Assembly: GCF_000275845.1 (NCBI RefSeq)
Contig: NW_006766922.1
Coordinates: 65,403 to 129,402 of the forward strand
Direction of reading: 5' to 3'
Source of the DNA: Dichomitus squalens LYAD-421 SS1
Taxonomy: Eukaryota > Basidiomycota > Agaricomycetes > Polyporales > Polyporaceae
Length of the DNA: 64,000 nt
Part shown: positions 11,590-21,855 of the stretch, piece after piece
How positions within the stretch are numbered: position 1 is the stretch's first letter
Layout of the letters: every line of letters begins with the position of its first letter
Program-made: the position numbers and the translations under genes
The notes under the pieces: generated by a model
Seen by the model: the letters and a program-made list of their open reading frames with translations, nothing else
Databases searched by the model: none
What the model was told of the DNA's origin: nothing

Positions 11590-12136
11590 TTTGTATGCGC
11601 CAATGTTCTGGATGTAAGACCAACTAGGCGTGATGTACTGGGAGTAGACATGAGAGACAACATACTGACGGACGAGCAGTCCATAGAACAAGAGGATGAC
11701 CTTCGAGTGGTCATAGGAGGAGCATTCCGTGCGACGTCTTCGACACGATGACATGATTCATACGGAGGTGATATTGGACAAAATCCATGCCCTTGGTTCG
11801 CTAGATGTACTCGAAAGTGTAGTTGTGGTCCTCGTAGAGGCGGACAGCGATGTGCCGTTCGAAGTGCTCAAGGAGGTAGACCTTGCTTTTCAGCTCCGAG
11901 TCCTCGGGGTACTTTGAGACGGTGTAGTTCTTGCGGACGTAGACCGCGCCATGGCGGCAGAATGAGACATGGTGAGGGTCGCTGAAGACAGAGCCCCCGT
12001 CAGCGAATGACATTGACGACCTAAGAGAAGACACGTCACCTGCTTCTCCGGCAACAGCACTACCGTCGAGCTGTCGTTGAAGTGCACGCCCACGGACCCG
12101 TTCGCAAGCGCGTAACCCATCCCGTACTTATTACAT
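11590..12136 (-). pseudogene. Decayed polo-box fragment (duplicate of polo kinase 3' region)
   Basis: This fragment aligns with the polo kinase segment about 16990-17505 on the same strand. Recognisable pieces are [20 protein letters not shown] in the first polo box, [29 protein letters not shown] and YDHSKVI in the second. The intron between the two coding stretches is retained in diverged form, so this is a genomic duplicate and not a retrocopy. It is broken. A TAG replaces the codon after NYTFEYI (11801-11803), residues are lost around 11720-11740, and similarity dissolves below about 11650. Similarity ends abruptly near 12136 on the 5' side, where unrelated sequence begins. No kinase domain is present. 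Interestingly, the polo-box phosphopeptide-binding H-x-K pair is still readable. Confidence 0.85.
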
Positions 12137-12178
12137 ATCAAGCAGAGAGTTGTTCCGTTGACACGGCAGACATCGTAC

Positions 12179-12531
12179 TTACCCCAGGAATTCGCTGCTG
12201 CGTTGGAATTGCACACAAGCATAGCTGAGCTCCTCACTATCTATTGGAGATGTATAACCATTGAAGAATACCCCGAGGTGAATCGGACCGAGTGACGGGT
12301 GTTGGCGATCATGCCATGATCGTTGACTCGGTAAAGTGGCAGTACACAGAAATGCCCCCATATCCCCGCAGATTGTTGCTGACAGTGTTCTACATGAGGT
12401 GTTCTTGCACTCTCAACGTACATTGACTTACATTGTACTTTTTGTCCCTGATTCATAACGTACGCGAGCATGAATCCCGTGTAGGACGGCTCGATCCTTA
12501 CATCTCCGCAAGCCCGTGTGGGGGATCGCAT
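12179..12531 (-). pseudogene. Fragment of an unrecognised gene at the duplication breakpoint
   Basis: A plausible two-exon coding scrap on the minus strand. About 12531-12432 ends at a GTAAGT donor, and about 12395-12180 follows a CAG acceptor and ends at another GTAAGT. The second exon has protein-like composition (for example HLGVFFNGYTSPIDSEELSY, then ACVQFQRSSEFLG). It then runs directly into the decayed polo-box fragment, so any later exons are missing. I do not recognise the family. It may be the 5' part of a gene cut by the same rearrangement that brought the polo fragment here. The exon calls are weak, and it could still be a chance open frame. Confidence 0.3.
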
Positions 12532-12755
12532 GTTGATCTTTGACGCGTTTCAGGTGAAACTTTAGCTACGACCTTCAAAACTGCACGCAGTCTTTGTGGA
12601 ATTGTGGTTGACCTTCGATTTCTGGAGGACATCGACGGGATAGCTTCGGAGGACTCTGCACGAACGGGAGTGTATTACTGCTGCTCATCATTTCTTGTAA
12701 GTGATTTGCGCTACTAGGTACTACCTTGAAATCTGTGTGTACGGCACTGCTATAG

Positions 12756-13713
12756 TCACCAAGGGACTGAGTTGCCTGCGTATGTGAAGAACTTTCCGCT
12801 ATCCTCATTCTTCAGCGAGGTGATGAGTTTGATTAAGTGCGACGCGCAAAACTCGGTTTCGAGCTGTGCTCCCTCCCCACCCATGTCTGCAGAAACGGTG
12901 AGTATATGTGACTGGTTGTCAGACGTGAGGTGCTTACCGGTCTTCACCCATCCGGGATCGAGCGCAATCGCGATGAACTCCGGACGGTCCTTCGTCATCT
13001 TGTAGGTCTAGCTCGAAATGCGTACAATTTGTAAAAACCTCCCGAGTACAGCGTATCAAACACTCACAAGCATATTCAAAGCAGCCTTGCTGATGCTGTA
13101 CGAAGTGGATTTGACACCGTGGTTCAGACCGATGCTTGCGAGTGTGCTCGACACGTTTATGACCGTCTTCTTCTTACCCTTCTCCAGCAATGGGAGATAC
13201 ACCTGGTAGAGCAGCATCGGCCCGACAACGTTAACCTGCATCGTGCGCAAGAACACCTCCGGGTTGACATTCGATGGGGCATCATCTCGTTCAATCTACC
13301 TCACTCATCGTCAGAATTACGAGGATCAAGGATTGCTAAGAAAGAGCAAACGTAGTACGCACAATGGCTGCGTTGTTACACAAAACATCGATGCCTCCTT
13401 CACCCAAGGCCGTCTGGACAGTTGAAACCGAGTTCTTGATCGAGCCCTCAGACGAGACGTCGATCAGAACAATGTGTAGTGTGCCCTGCGCAACGTCCTT
13501 GAGCGCGCGGAGCTCAGTCGCGCCGTTCGGGTTGCGGCAGGTCGCGACGACGATGTTAGTCGGTATGGTAAGCAGCTGTCTGGTGAGCTCAAGTCCGATT
13601 CCCCGGTTCGCTCTGTAGTAAATGGAAGAGTTCGATGAGTGACAAAATGCTTGCGCAGGACACTACTGAAGGTCCACGCACCCGGTGATCAACCAAGTAT
13701 TGGTCTCCGTCAT
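12756..13713 (-). CDS. Short-chain dehydrogenase/reductase (C-factor-like SDR)
   Basis: Five exons (13713-13682, 13612-13363, 13295-13068, 13007-12938, 12886-12756) join in phase to 236 residues, the normal length of classical SDRs. The Rossmann nucleotide-binding motif TGANRGIG spans residues 10-17 and is completed across intron 1. A variant of the NNAG motif (NNAA) lies near residue 90. The catalytic Ser is in INVSS at about 143, with Tyr160 and Lys164 in the YxxxK motif YSISK. The loop after strand 6 reads DPGWVKTDMGG. These features indicate an NAD(P)H-dependent carbonyl or alcohol oxidoreductase of the C-factor/sniffer-like group, soluble and cytosolic. The substrate is not predictable. 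All catalytic residues are intact, so it is probably functional although it sits inside a rearranged region. A TATA-like box lies 52 bp upstream of the start. Confidence 0.9.
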
Positions 13714-13764
13714 CTCGTGGTTGGAGAGGATGGAGGGCGGTAATGGTGAGTCAGTACAGAAATC

Positions 13765-13772
13765 TTTATATA
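13765..13772 (-). promoter_or_regulatory. TATA-like box of the SDR gene
   Basis: On the minus strand the sequence reads TATATAAA, 52 bp upstream of the SDR start codon at 13713. That is a position compatible with a fungal TATA element and a short leader. The assignment rests on sequence and spacing only. Confidence 0.45.
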
Positions 13773-14304
13773 GGGGTGAGATGTGGATGTGCGGCAGCCA
13801 GAAGGCTTCTTCGGCTTCGATCCAGATCTAGTCGAAGCTGCATACCAGTGGAAGGCAGTAGCGGGGGAATCTTGGGTCGTTACGTCCTCACGGCAGCAGT
13901 CAACCCGGGGGGAGGTACATACGGGCGGACCGGCAGGCCAAGTGCTTCAGAAAGGTTCAGGGATCCGCACGTCGGTTAGTTGATGACACTAGTCAATTCA
14001 GTCGATGAGATGTCGCCAGTCGCACATTGTCATAGGCCTTACTTCTACAAACGTAAGCTTGGTGATTGCCCGAAAGCTTAGATTAGGTGAGACTAGATCG
14101 GGATGTGGGGTTTCATGAGAGTCATCCTTCCCAGAAAGACTACAGAACACGAACAAACTCTGTAAGTCCCATCAACATTTGTGTAGGACCCTGATTGCTC
14201 TCCTTGTTGTACCCGCTTGGCTCATCTTCGCATCTGCATATCGCGCAAATGACCTGACACGGGATTCCTAGTGGGACGCAAATTTCCCGGGGCCACAGAA
14301 AAGG
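13773..14304. other. Intergenic, no gene seen
   Basis: The upstream region of the SDR gene. No exon chain, tRNA or repeat is supported. Confidence 0.4.
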
Positions 14305-14700
14305 CAGAGAGCAGTGTTCATGGACAACCGGAACCATGGAATCTTTGACGTACTATCCATTAGCTTGTGCGGGGAACTGCAGTTAAAGTTCCGGATACTT
14401 TCCTTGCAGGACGGGCAGAGGTGTAAGCAACATGACTTCGCTGCGGTAGCTCGCTCACGTGGGCAATATATTAATCCGCTAGCACAGACACGAAAACTGG
14501 ATTGAAATGGGAGTGTGAGATGCCCCGATGGAGATATTGCAGACGGCGGCAAGAGGGGCGCGACAAAGCAGACTCACTATTTCGTCAAGAGGCGAGTAGA
14601 GGGTGGGGGCGTCGGCGGGGTCGCTCGCTCGCGTGTGGCACATATCGATCGGCCGGCACAGTCACGAGATTTGCACTGCGATGAGATGAGCGAGGGCTAC
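14305..14700. repeat. Diverged noncoding duplicate, copy B
   Basis: Counterpart of 4685-4965. It shares the CCATGGA...TTTGACGTAC block near 14332, the CCGGATACTTT block, and the GACTTCG...GCTCGCTCAC...GCACAGACACGAAAACTGG run. A second, shorter repetition of the last block (GGTCGCTCGCTCG...ATCGATCGGCCGGCACAG) lies at about 14617-14670 and resembles 4836-4880 even more closely. The sequence lies 3' of the decayed coiled-coil paralog, mirroring the arrangement at 4.7-5.6 kb. Confidence 0.5.
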
Positions 14701-15132
14701 GGGGCTGGCATCATCATGAGCATGATCAGATGTGCGGAATCCTCGTTATTCTGTAGGAGATTCAGACTCACTCAGACTCTAACGGTACCGTATTCAGTCT
14801 GCAATGCTGGAGGGGCTGAGGCTGGAACTTTCCCAAGCGTCGCTTAGCGCCCAACGCCGCAGGCCAGCCACGTGAGACCTTGAAGGCTTGAAATTCGGAA
14901 GCGGGCCTGCAGTCCGGCTCGGGCCACTGTTTCTTCTCACTCTCAATTTGTCTTTCCTCTGACGCGGTTCTATCCAAATACCTCTCTTCGTAGATAATCC
15001 AAAGGACACTTTCACGGAGCCAAGGAGCCAAGGGAACCAAGCGACAATGACAGGAAGGGCCATAATATCCGGAGTCCCCCAATGGCTAGCGTGCGTTCAT
15101 CAGACCTAACTCGCTCCATCGTCTGGGAGTAC
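14701..15132. other. Intergenic, no gene seen
   Basis: A spacer between the duplicated flank and the 3' end of the decayed coiled-coil paralog. Minus-strand open frames here (for example 14768-15082) have no protein-like features. Confidence 0.35.
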
Positions 15133-16240
15133 TCATTCAAGAAAAGCTGTGCTCTGGGCCTCCTTCCATGTCTCTGACGCAGACGAGGCCCGCTGTCTGG
15201 CGTTGCGGATTGCTAGTTGACTCTCCTGAAGCTCATCATGAGTCGTCTCAGTTCGGTACGTGTGATATCATGACTTACAGGAGAGTTGGGATTGGCCCTG
15301 ACGGCTCGCAGCGCATTGAGAAGGTTGTCCATCTCGGTCGAGAGCTATGGAGTCTTGTCAACTGGGTTCACCTCAAGCGCTTCACGGCACGTATACCTTT
15401 CTGTTGACCTCGGAGAAACTGGTACGGAGAAGGTTGGGCTGGAGACGCAGATTCTTCTCGATGCACTGCATTGCATTGAGAATCACCTGCGGCTCAACTC
15501 TTCCGTACTCCTGAAGCTGCGCATCGCAACTCCTGAGCCTTACTCGAGCTTGCTCCAGTCTACCTGCATGAGTGCGGATGGCTTTCATGAGCGGGAGATC
15601 TTTCTGGCCGAGGAACGTTCCTACCTTTGATATATCCCTCTCAAAAGAAGCTCTTCCGCCAGCCATAAACCTGTCCATGGCTTTCGCTTACATATGTTTC
15701 GCATCACGACGTGCATTGACATGTGAGGTGCCAGCGTCAGCGTCACTGGTCGTCCTGCCCCACCCGAAGTGGGGCAAGCTCCTAGCCGACTCATGAGCCC
15801 GCCTGACGTCGTCCTATTCCTTACGACTCTATGCACCTGATGAGCTCCATAATCATCGAGAACAGACTAACAACGCGACCATTTTGGACCAATGGTAGAA
15901 TCCATAGTTCTGAACCTACGCCAAGGCACTTCAACGAGGAAGTCACTCTTTCCTATGATAGAGTCAACGCCCTAGTATCTGCATGGCTCAGAGTCCGGCT
16001 CAGAGTCAATGACCTACGTGATGCGGTACATGCACCCGTGCATTTCACAAAGAGCGTCCGAGTCACCCGCCTGTAGCGATGCCACATTGCCGGTGAGCTC
16101 ATGGCCTTGATCACGCTTGACGATGGGCTGAGCTCACGGAAATTCACCTGCAGGTCTATATCCAATGAGTGTGGCGGCGAATTGCGTCCGTCATGATAAC
16201 CAATCCCATTGAGAACGGCGGTACGCGATAGCGGCGGCAT
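15133..16240 (-). pseudogene. Decayed paralog of the 5602-7088 coiled-coil gene
   Basis: The 3' half is clearly homologous to the gene at 5602-7088. An exon around 15584-15408 (LEQARVRL ... NLRLQPNLLRTSFSEVNRK) matches its sixth exon. An exon ending at a GTAAGTC donor near 15283 (LSTEMDNLLNALRAV) matches the seventh. The last exon, ending at a stop at 15133-15135 (ESQLAIRNARQRASSA), matches the eighth. Intron positions agree. Just upstream, a segment with MAGGRASFERDIS matches the fifth exon. There an extra base at the donor leaves the reading phase inconsistent, and a TAA lies in frame before it. Sequence further 5' (to about 16240) shows only weak echoes of exon 4. The first exons are not recognisable. 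I conclude it is a truncated, frameshifted relic, though a shortened functional gene with different splicing cannot be excluded. Confidence 0.65.
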
Positions 16241-16734
16241 ATATATCAGGAATCAAATTAATCAAACGTGAGAGGACATCGATGGTCGTGGTCGTGATCT
16301 GTTCAAATGAGATGTACAAGTCCTAAAGATGCAGACACCTTGAATGTGTGATGAGACGTGCGCATGAACGATGGGAGTGTAGAGAATGGAGACGTGACGG
16401 ATGAGGATGAAAACGGGAGACTTCGGGGCGGAAAGGAGAAACAAGACCGGATCAGTCGAGATGCTTCTGAGAAGGACGTGAAGATTGAGAGGGTATATAC
16501 AGTACTTCTTGATATTTGGCAGTGACGACCGAGGTGAGCGAGAGGGTAGATGAAACGATGTCCGACGCGGACGACCTAGCGTCGCCCGCACCGCCTGAGA
16601 GTTCATCACTAGACTCTTCTATCCGCATCCACCGACGATAGGAATAGAGACGGGAGACTGGGACGGAACTCAGAACCTAGACGGGAAGGGACTCGCGACC
16701 TACGCCGCGACCCCGACAGGAAGAGCAGCAGCGT
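16241..16734. other. 3' flank of polo kinase
   Basis: About 490 bp following the polo kinase stop codon. It probably contains the 3' untranslated region. No independent gene is supported. Confidence 0.4.
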
Positions 16735-19700
16735 CTAACGCAGAGACGCCTTCGACGCGCGCGACGCCACCGACCGAGCCGCCGGAGCCTGGGGAGCAGC
16801 CGCCGACGCACCAAGCTTCTCCGCCACGTCGCCCGCCTCGCTCCCTGCAACCTGGTCCTGGCTCGCCGCACGGATCGACAGAAGCACCTCCTTGCAGTAC
16901 TTGAGCTTGTCTACCAGCCGCTGCTGGAACTTCGCCTCTTCCGCATCCGCGACGGGTGGTCTCAGCGAACGCGCCATGACCTCCGCGAGCGTATGCCGCG
17001 TCAGGTTGTAATTCTTGTCGATGTGCGTGACGAGCAGGCCGTGAGACGATAGGATGACCTTCGAGTGGTCGTAGAAGTTGAACTGCAGCACGTCGTGCGA
17101 CATCTTGAACACGATGACGTGCTTCATCCGCAGGTACTTCTGGACAAAGTCCATACCCTTGGTACGCTCGATGTCCTCGAACGTGTAGTCGTAGTCGCCG
17201 TAGAGGCGGTCCATGATGTAGCGCTCGAAATGCTTGAGCAGGTAGACCTTGTTCTTCAGTTCCTCGGGGTACTCCGCGACGGTATAGTTCTTGCGTACGT
17301 AGACCGCGCCCTGGCGGCGGGACGAGACGTAGTCGAAGTGACTGCGAACAAGAACCTCGTCAGTCAACCATATCCACGAATGTCAAACGCTAAGAGAAAA
17401 GGCACGTACTGCTTATCCGGCGACAGCACGACAGTCGAGCTGTCGTTGAAGTGCACGCCCACGGACCCGTCCGTAAGCGCGTACCCCATCCCGTACTTGT
17501 TGCAGTAGTCCACCCAGCTGACGATGAACACCTTCGGATCCTCCAGACCGGCGTCCTCCCGCGGGTCCCGGAACAGCTTGCCCAACGCCTTGGCCTCGAA
17601 CGCCTGGGTGAGCGTCTGCGCCGCGGCGTCGAACCCGTTCACCTTCAGCGACGGCGCACCGGACCCGACGGGCCCAGATACCGGCCCAGGCACCTCCTCT
17701 TTCAGGTTCACCTCGCGCACCCTATCCCTCTCCTCCCTCGCGCGCTCCTTCGCCTTCTCCTTCTCCTTCAGCATCCTGACCCCGTCCCTCGTCCGCGCAG
17801 GGGGCACGTTCTCCCTCTCCGCGTCCATTCCCATCCCCATCTCGCGCTCCATCATCTCCTGCTCGCCATCCCCGAACACTGACCCGGGAGCGCTCCCAGG
17901 GACAGGAACCATCTGGGCAACGATCCGCGCCTTCTGGCTCTCGAGCTCCTTCTTCCTGAGCTCCTCCACCCGCGCGCCGTATTCGTCCTCGTACGCCTCC
18001 TCAACAATACCCTGCAGACCCCTCGCAGCGGTCCTGCTGCGGGGTGGGGACTTCGCGGCCTCCTTCGCTGCCTGCAGCTTTCGCAGGAGCGGCTGCTCTC
18101 CACGGGCTTGTCCTTGCGACGTGCCGTTCGCCTGAGCAGCGACGATGAGCGGCTGGCGCGCAGAGCTAAGCAGCGCGGAGATCGGCGAGCCCGGCTGGAT
18201 CGCCTTCTGGAACTCCTTCTCCTGCTGCGCAAGGCTCGAGCTCGCCTGACGCACTCCCTTGCCGCCACCGTTATTTGCAAGCACGTTCGAGTGCCCGGAG
18301 GGGGCGCTGGGCACCGCGATGCTCGTCGTCTGGTCGTCGTCAAGCAGCGCGGCGCGGCGGAGGCGTTTGAGATTCGCCTCAGACATATGGCGGGCGATGT
18401 GACGGAAGTCGGGGGGCGCGTCGTGTGCGGAGGTCGGGATGTAGCCTGGGACGGTCCCAGCTGTGAACCACGGATGGTCGACGATCTCGTGCAGCGTCGG
18501 GCGCTGGGAGGGGTCGGGGGTGAGGATCTGCTGGATGAGCTCCTGGACGGGCTTCGAGACTGCGCGATCGGCCGGGAACTCGTACTCGTTGTCGCGGATG
18601 CGCCTTGAGCGAGGGTCGCCATCAATGCGTGTGTAAGAGGATGGGGCAGGAAGGGACTCACTTGTAGATGGCCTTGACGTCCTTGGTCTGGAAAGGGGGG
18701 CGTCCGACGACGAGCGTGTACAGGATGACGCCGATCGACCACGTATCCACCTCGAAGCTATGCCCGTTCGCCTGGTCGAACAGCACCTCGGGCGCGATAT
18801 AGTTCGGCGTCCCGCAGATCGTCTTCTTGCGCTCCCCAGGGATTTCGATCAGCGCTGCGAGGCCAAAGTCGCCGACCTTGACGTTCATGTTCTTGTCGAG
18901 GAAGATGTTGCCGAGCTTGAGGTCGCGGTGGATGACCTGGTGCGTGTGCATATACTGGCACGCGCCGATGAGCTGAACCATGAAGAAGCGGGCCTCGGGC
19001 TCGGAGAAGCGGCGGCGTCGGCGGAGCATGTCCATGAGCGAGCCGTTGTGGCAGAGCTCGAGGGTCATGTAGACGTTGTCGTCGTCCTCGAAGCAGTCCT
19101 GGAAGCGGACGATGTTCGGGTGCTCGAGCGACTTGTGGATCTTGATTTCTGCATAAAGCTGGAAGGGACGTGGGGTATCAGAGGAGGGAGCGGGGAGCAG
19201 ACGACGGGACGGGACGCACTTTGGTTTTGGCTTTCTTGCTTTTGAGAGAACACTTGGTGACTACCTTGCATGCGGACCTGTGTCCGCGGGCGTCTTGGAC
19301 TTCGTATACACGGGCGAAGCCACCCTGCAAAACGACGGGGTTGGCAAAGGAGCATAGACAGTTCGGGGAAACAAAGCTAAACGCAAAAGAGTGTAGCAAC
19401 TATCCGAAGACCGGAACCCCGGTCAAACTACTCAGCGCCATGTACAATTCACTACAGCCACTACAGGAGCTGAGTTGTTCATTCGGCGTTTTCGGAATGC
19501 TTATACACGTGTTGCTTGAAGTGAGCAGTTGAGAAACTACTAACGACGACAAGTGTAGCCGAACGACGAGTGGTTACAGAGCGCCTGGTCATCAAAGACC
19601 CAAGACGGCGTAACCAACAAGCTCGGTGTGACAGAGAGGATTGTGTAGAAAGACGAGAAAAGGAAGGAGGGCAGACACAGGCAATAGGACGACACATACC

Positions 19701-19975
19701 TCGCCGAGCATGCCTACACGCATGAACTCGAAGGTGCGGGTCTTGTCGGTGATGATCTTGGGCGGAGACGGAGGGGTGACCTTGGCATTCTGCCTGGGCA
19801 GAGGAGGAGACGAGGGCTGCTTGGCTGGCTGGTCGTGTTGCTTGAGAGGCGGGGTGCCCGGGGCGGGAGGAGGGGCATGGCGGGGCTGCTGGTTGACGGC
19901 GTGGTGGTTGGGGGCAGCGGCAAGGGGGTGTCGGCGGGGCGGGGGAGGCATAGAGGTGTAGAGAGGGGCGGACAT
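16735..19975 (-). CDS. Polo-like serine/threonine kinase (Cdc5/Plo1/PLK1 family)
   Basis: Five exons (19975-19700, 19324-19220, 19158-18662, 18603-17410, 17341-16735) give 892 residues, somewhat longer than yeast Cdc5 (705) because of a long linker. The Pro/Ser/Gln-rich N terminus (1-85) precedes the kinase domain (about 86-345). Motifs seen: a Gly-rich loop [10 protein letters not shown] formed across intron 1, Lys in [19 protein letters not shown], and an activation loop [10 protein letters not shown] with the polo-type phosphorylatable Thr, then APE. A charged linker rich in Arg/Glu follows (about 380-600). Polo box 1 has [12 protein letters not shown] near 655. Polo box 2 carries the H-x-K phosphopeptide clamp in YDHSKVIL near 786. 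It drives mitotic entry, spindle-pole function, cytokinesis and mitotic exit. Intron 1 is unusually long here (375 nt) and splits the ATP loop. The 3' part has a broken duplicate at 11590-12136. Confidence 0.96.
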
Positions 19976-20209
19976 CGTGTAGGCCTAACACCGTCGATGT
20001 CGTGGGGAGCGTTGAGGGAGGAGGAGAAGTCGACGGACAGACAGAAACACACAAACAGATTCGGACTCAGGCGTGGTTCCAGCGTGTCGGCCGCATTACA
20101 TAAGCACCCTCTTGGTTCGACTTCTCGCGCCGCGCGTTACGTCAGGTGACCGCGTGTTCTCCGAAAAAAAGCGTGCACTCCATGAGCACTTGGCAATCTC
20201 CTAAACCAA
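19976..20209. promoter_or_regulatory. Polo kinase promoter region
   Basis: A short spacer between the polo kinase start (minus) and tRNA-His (plus). It must hold the kinase promoter. No specific sites are recognisable. Confidence 0.35.
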
Positions 20210-20291
20210 GTCCCTATCGATTAGTGGTTAGATCATCACGTTGTGGCATCACAATTCCGTGAAGACGCCGGCTCGAATCCGGCTAGGGACA
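20210..20291 (+). tRNA. tRNA-His (GTG) with a 10-nt intron
   Basis: An 82-nt gene. The acceptor stem is GTCCCTA (20210-20216) pairing with TAGGGAC (20284-20290), with discriminator A. The D arm is GATTAGTGGTTAGATC. The anticodon stem TCACG (20236-20240) pairs with CGTGA (20258-20262), and the loop TTGTGG...C carries anticodon GTG (20243-20245). The T arm GCCGG-CTCGAAT-CCGGC is canonical, with the TTCGAAT-type loop read as CTCGAAT. The loop is too long unless CATCACAATT (20247-20256) is removed. That places an intron one base 3' of the anticodon, the standard eukaryotic position, and its CACAA pairs with the anticodon loop. The mature form is 72 nt before G-1 addition. Confidence 0.92.
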
Positions 20292-21107
20292 TGGTCATAT
20301 TTTGGATGTTTTTGCGCGGACCGCTTCTTATCTGGCACAAGGTAAAAAGCCTCTGGATCGGCCTCAAAGAAACGATTTGCGGTACTTCTGGTCTGCAAAA
20401 TTCCTTGTCTTCACTCGCACGCTCTCTGTCAACACGTTGTCGTATCCAATATATGATTATGCATAGAACAACAACTTCTGATGGCCTTCACTCCTGACAA
20501 TGCATGCTACGCGCAGGGCAGCCCACTGAACACGAACACGCACCTTATGCCTGGCATGGCTAGCCTCGGCGTCCACTCTAGTGACTCTACAAACCAGGCG
20601 GGGATACAAGCAGGCTTACCTTGCATGAACGTAAAGAGCGCTTCAACTCATGTCGCAACGAGAGGGAAGGGAGGAGGAAATAGATGAGGGCAACTCTATC
20701 GAGAGCAGTCCGAGCCTGAGAGATCCGGTAAGCAAAGAGCCCGAGTAATTGTGTGCAGGAGCGGAGGGACAGCGTCAACAATCAATTGAGAGTTGAGTGC
20801 ATGAAGAGTATAAATGGGAGCATGAGGGCGTGACACATTACTGCACGGCGGGCAAAGCGCCAGGCTCCAAGCAGGGAAATCTGTGCAGCATCTATAGGCA
20901 ATGCAACCTGGCCCTAGCATTTCCAGTGGGCCTTTGTATCCCTCTTTGTCATTTGGGTAATCTTATGGGCACGTTGCATCGCCCGTATGTTCAGCGTAGA
21001 TTTCCTCACCTGGACCATCGCGCTTTGCCTGCCGTGCTGGCAGCGTAGAAGGACAGTCATACACAGCGAGGAGGCGAGCCACATCCGCCGGTGAGGATGA
21101 GAGAATA
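20292..21107. other. Intergenic, no gene seen
   Basis: About 800 bp between tRNA-His and the second inverted-repeat element. It is A/T-richer than the coding regions. No exon chain or structural RNA is supported. Confidence 0.4.
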
Positions 21108-21855
21108 GTACCGCTCAGAATTGGCTGGATCTCGGAGCCGCCCGTATCTCGTACCTCCGGATTCTGAGTCACGCCCCCCAAGACGCCGTGCATTCGTTAC
21201 AACTTCGTCACGTCTCATGACCGACAGGACGCGCGCAATCGCACTCGCGGTTGTCGTGCGCACCTCCTTGTCCAATAGAAGGAGCTTGCTCCATAACAGC
21301 AGCTTCGCGAGAGCACCCAAGATTTGTGTTCACTAGCCGGACAACTCTGTGAGCCTTGCGCGATGTCTCAGCCCGCACATTTTGCGAAGCGGGTTGTCAT
21401 TTTTCAACACCATCGTCATACACCTGAGGGTGCTCTCAATTGCAGTCTGAGAGTCCGATATCCGCGACGATGTTTATGAGTAAGCCTCTCTGAAATTGTG
21501 GAGTACGCGCGACTTGTGCCACGTCCCCGTTGTGCGCTAGAGTCGCCGAGATGGGAGGCATAAATGAATTATATCGTGAAACTCCAGCGGTAGTCCGCCT
21601 TAGGCTACTTGATATAGCGCCTTGCGGCATTTTTATATATAGCTAGGCTCAAGGAGACCGACGGCTTCTGAAAGAGATATACTCCTAATGCAAGCACACG
21701 CGTTGCGGCGGTTGGCGATGGTCAGCGTGCACTCGCGAGGCCTGCCTGTTAAGAGACGTGACGCATCAGTAACGGATGCACGGCGTCTTGGGGGACGTGA
21801 CTCAAAATCCGGAGGTACGAGATACGGGCGGCTCCGAGATCCAGCCAATTCTGAG
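21108..21855. mobile_element. Inverted-repeat DNA element, second near-complete copy
   Basis: Begins GTACCGCTCAGAATTGG immediately after a TA (21106-21107) and matches 9888-10641 along its whole length with scattered substitutions (for example GTGCGCTAG here, ATGCGCTAG there). The right terminal repeat is cut six bases short by the following assembly gap. Like the first copy it has no transposase frame. Confidence 0.8.
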
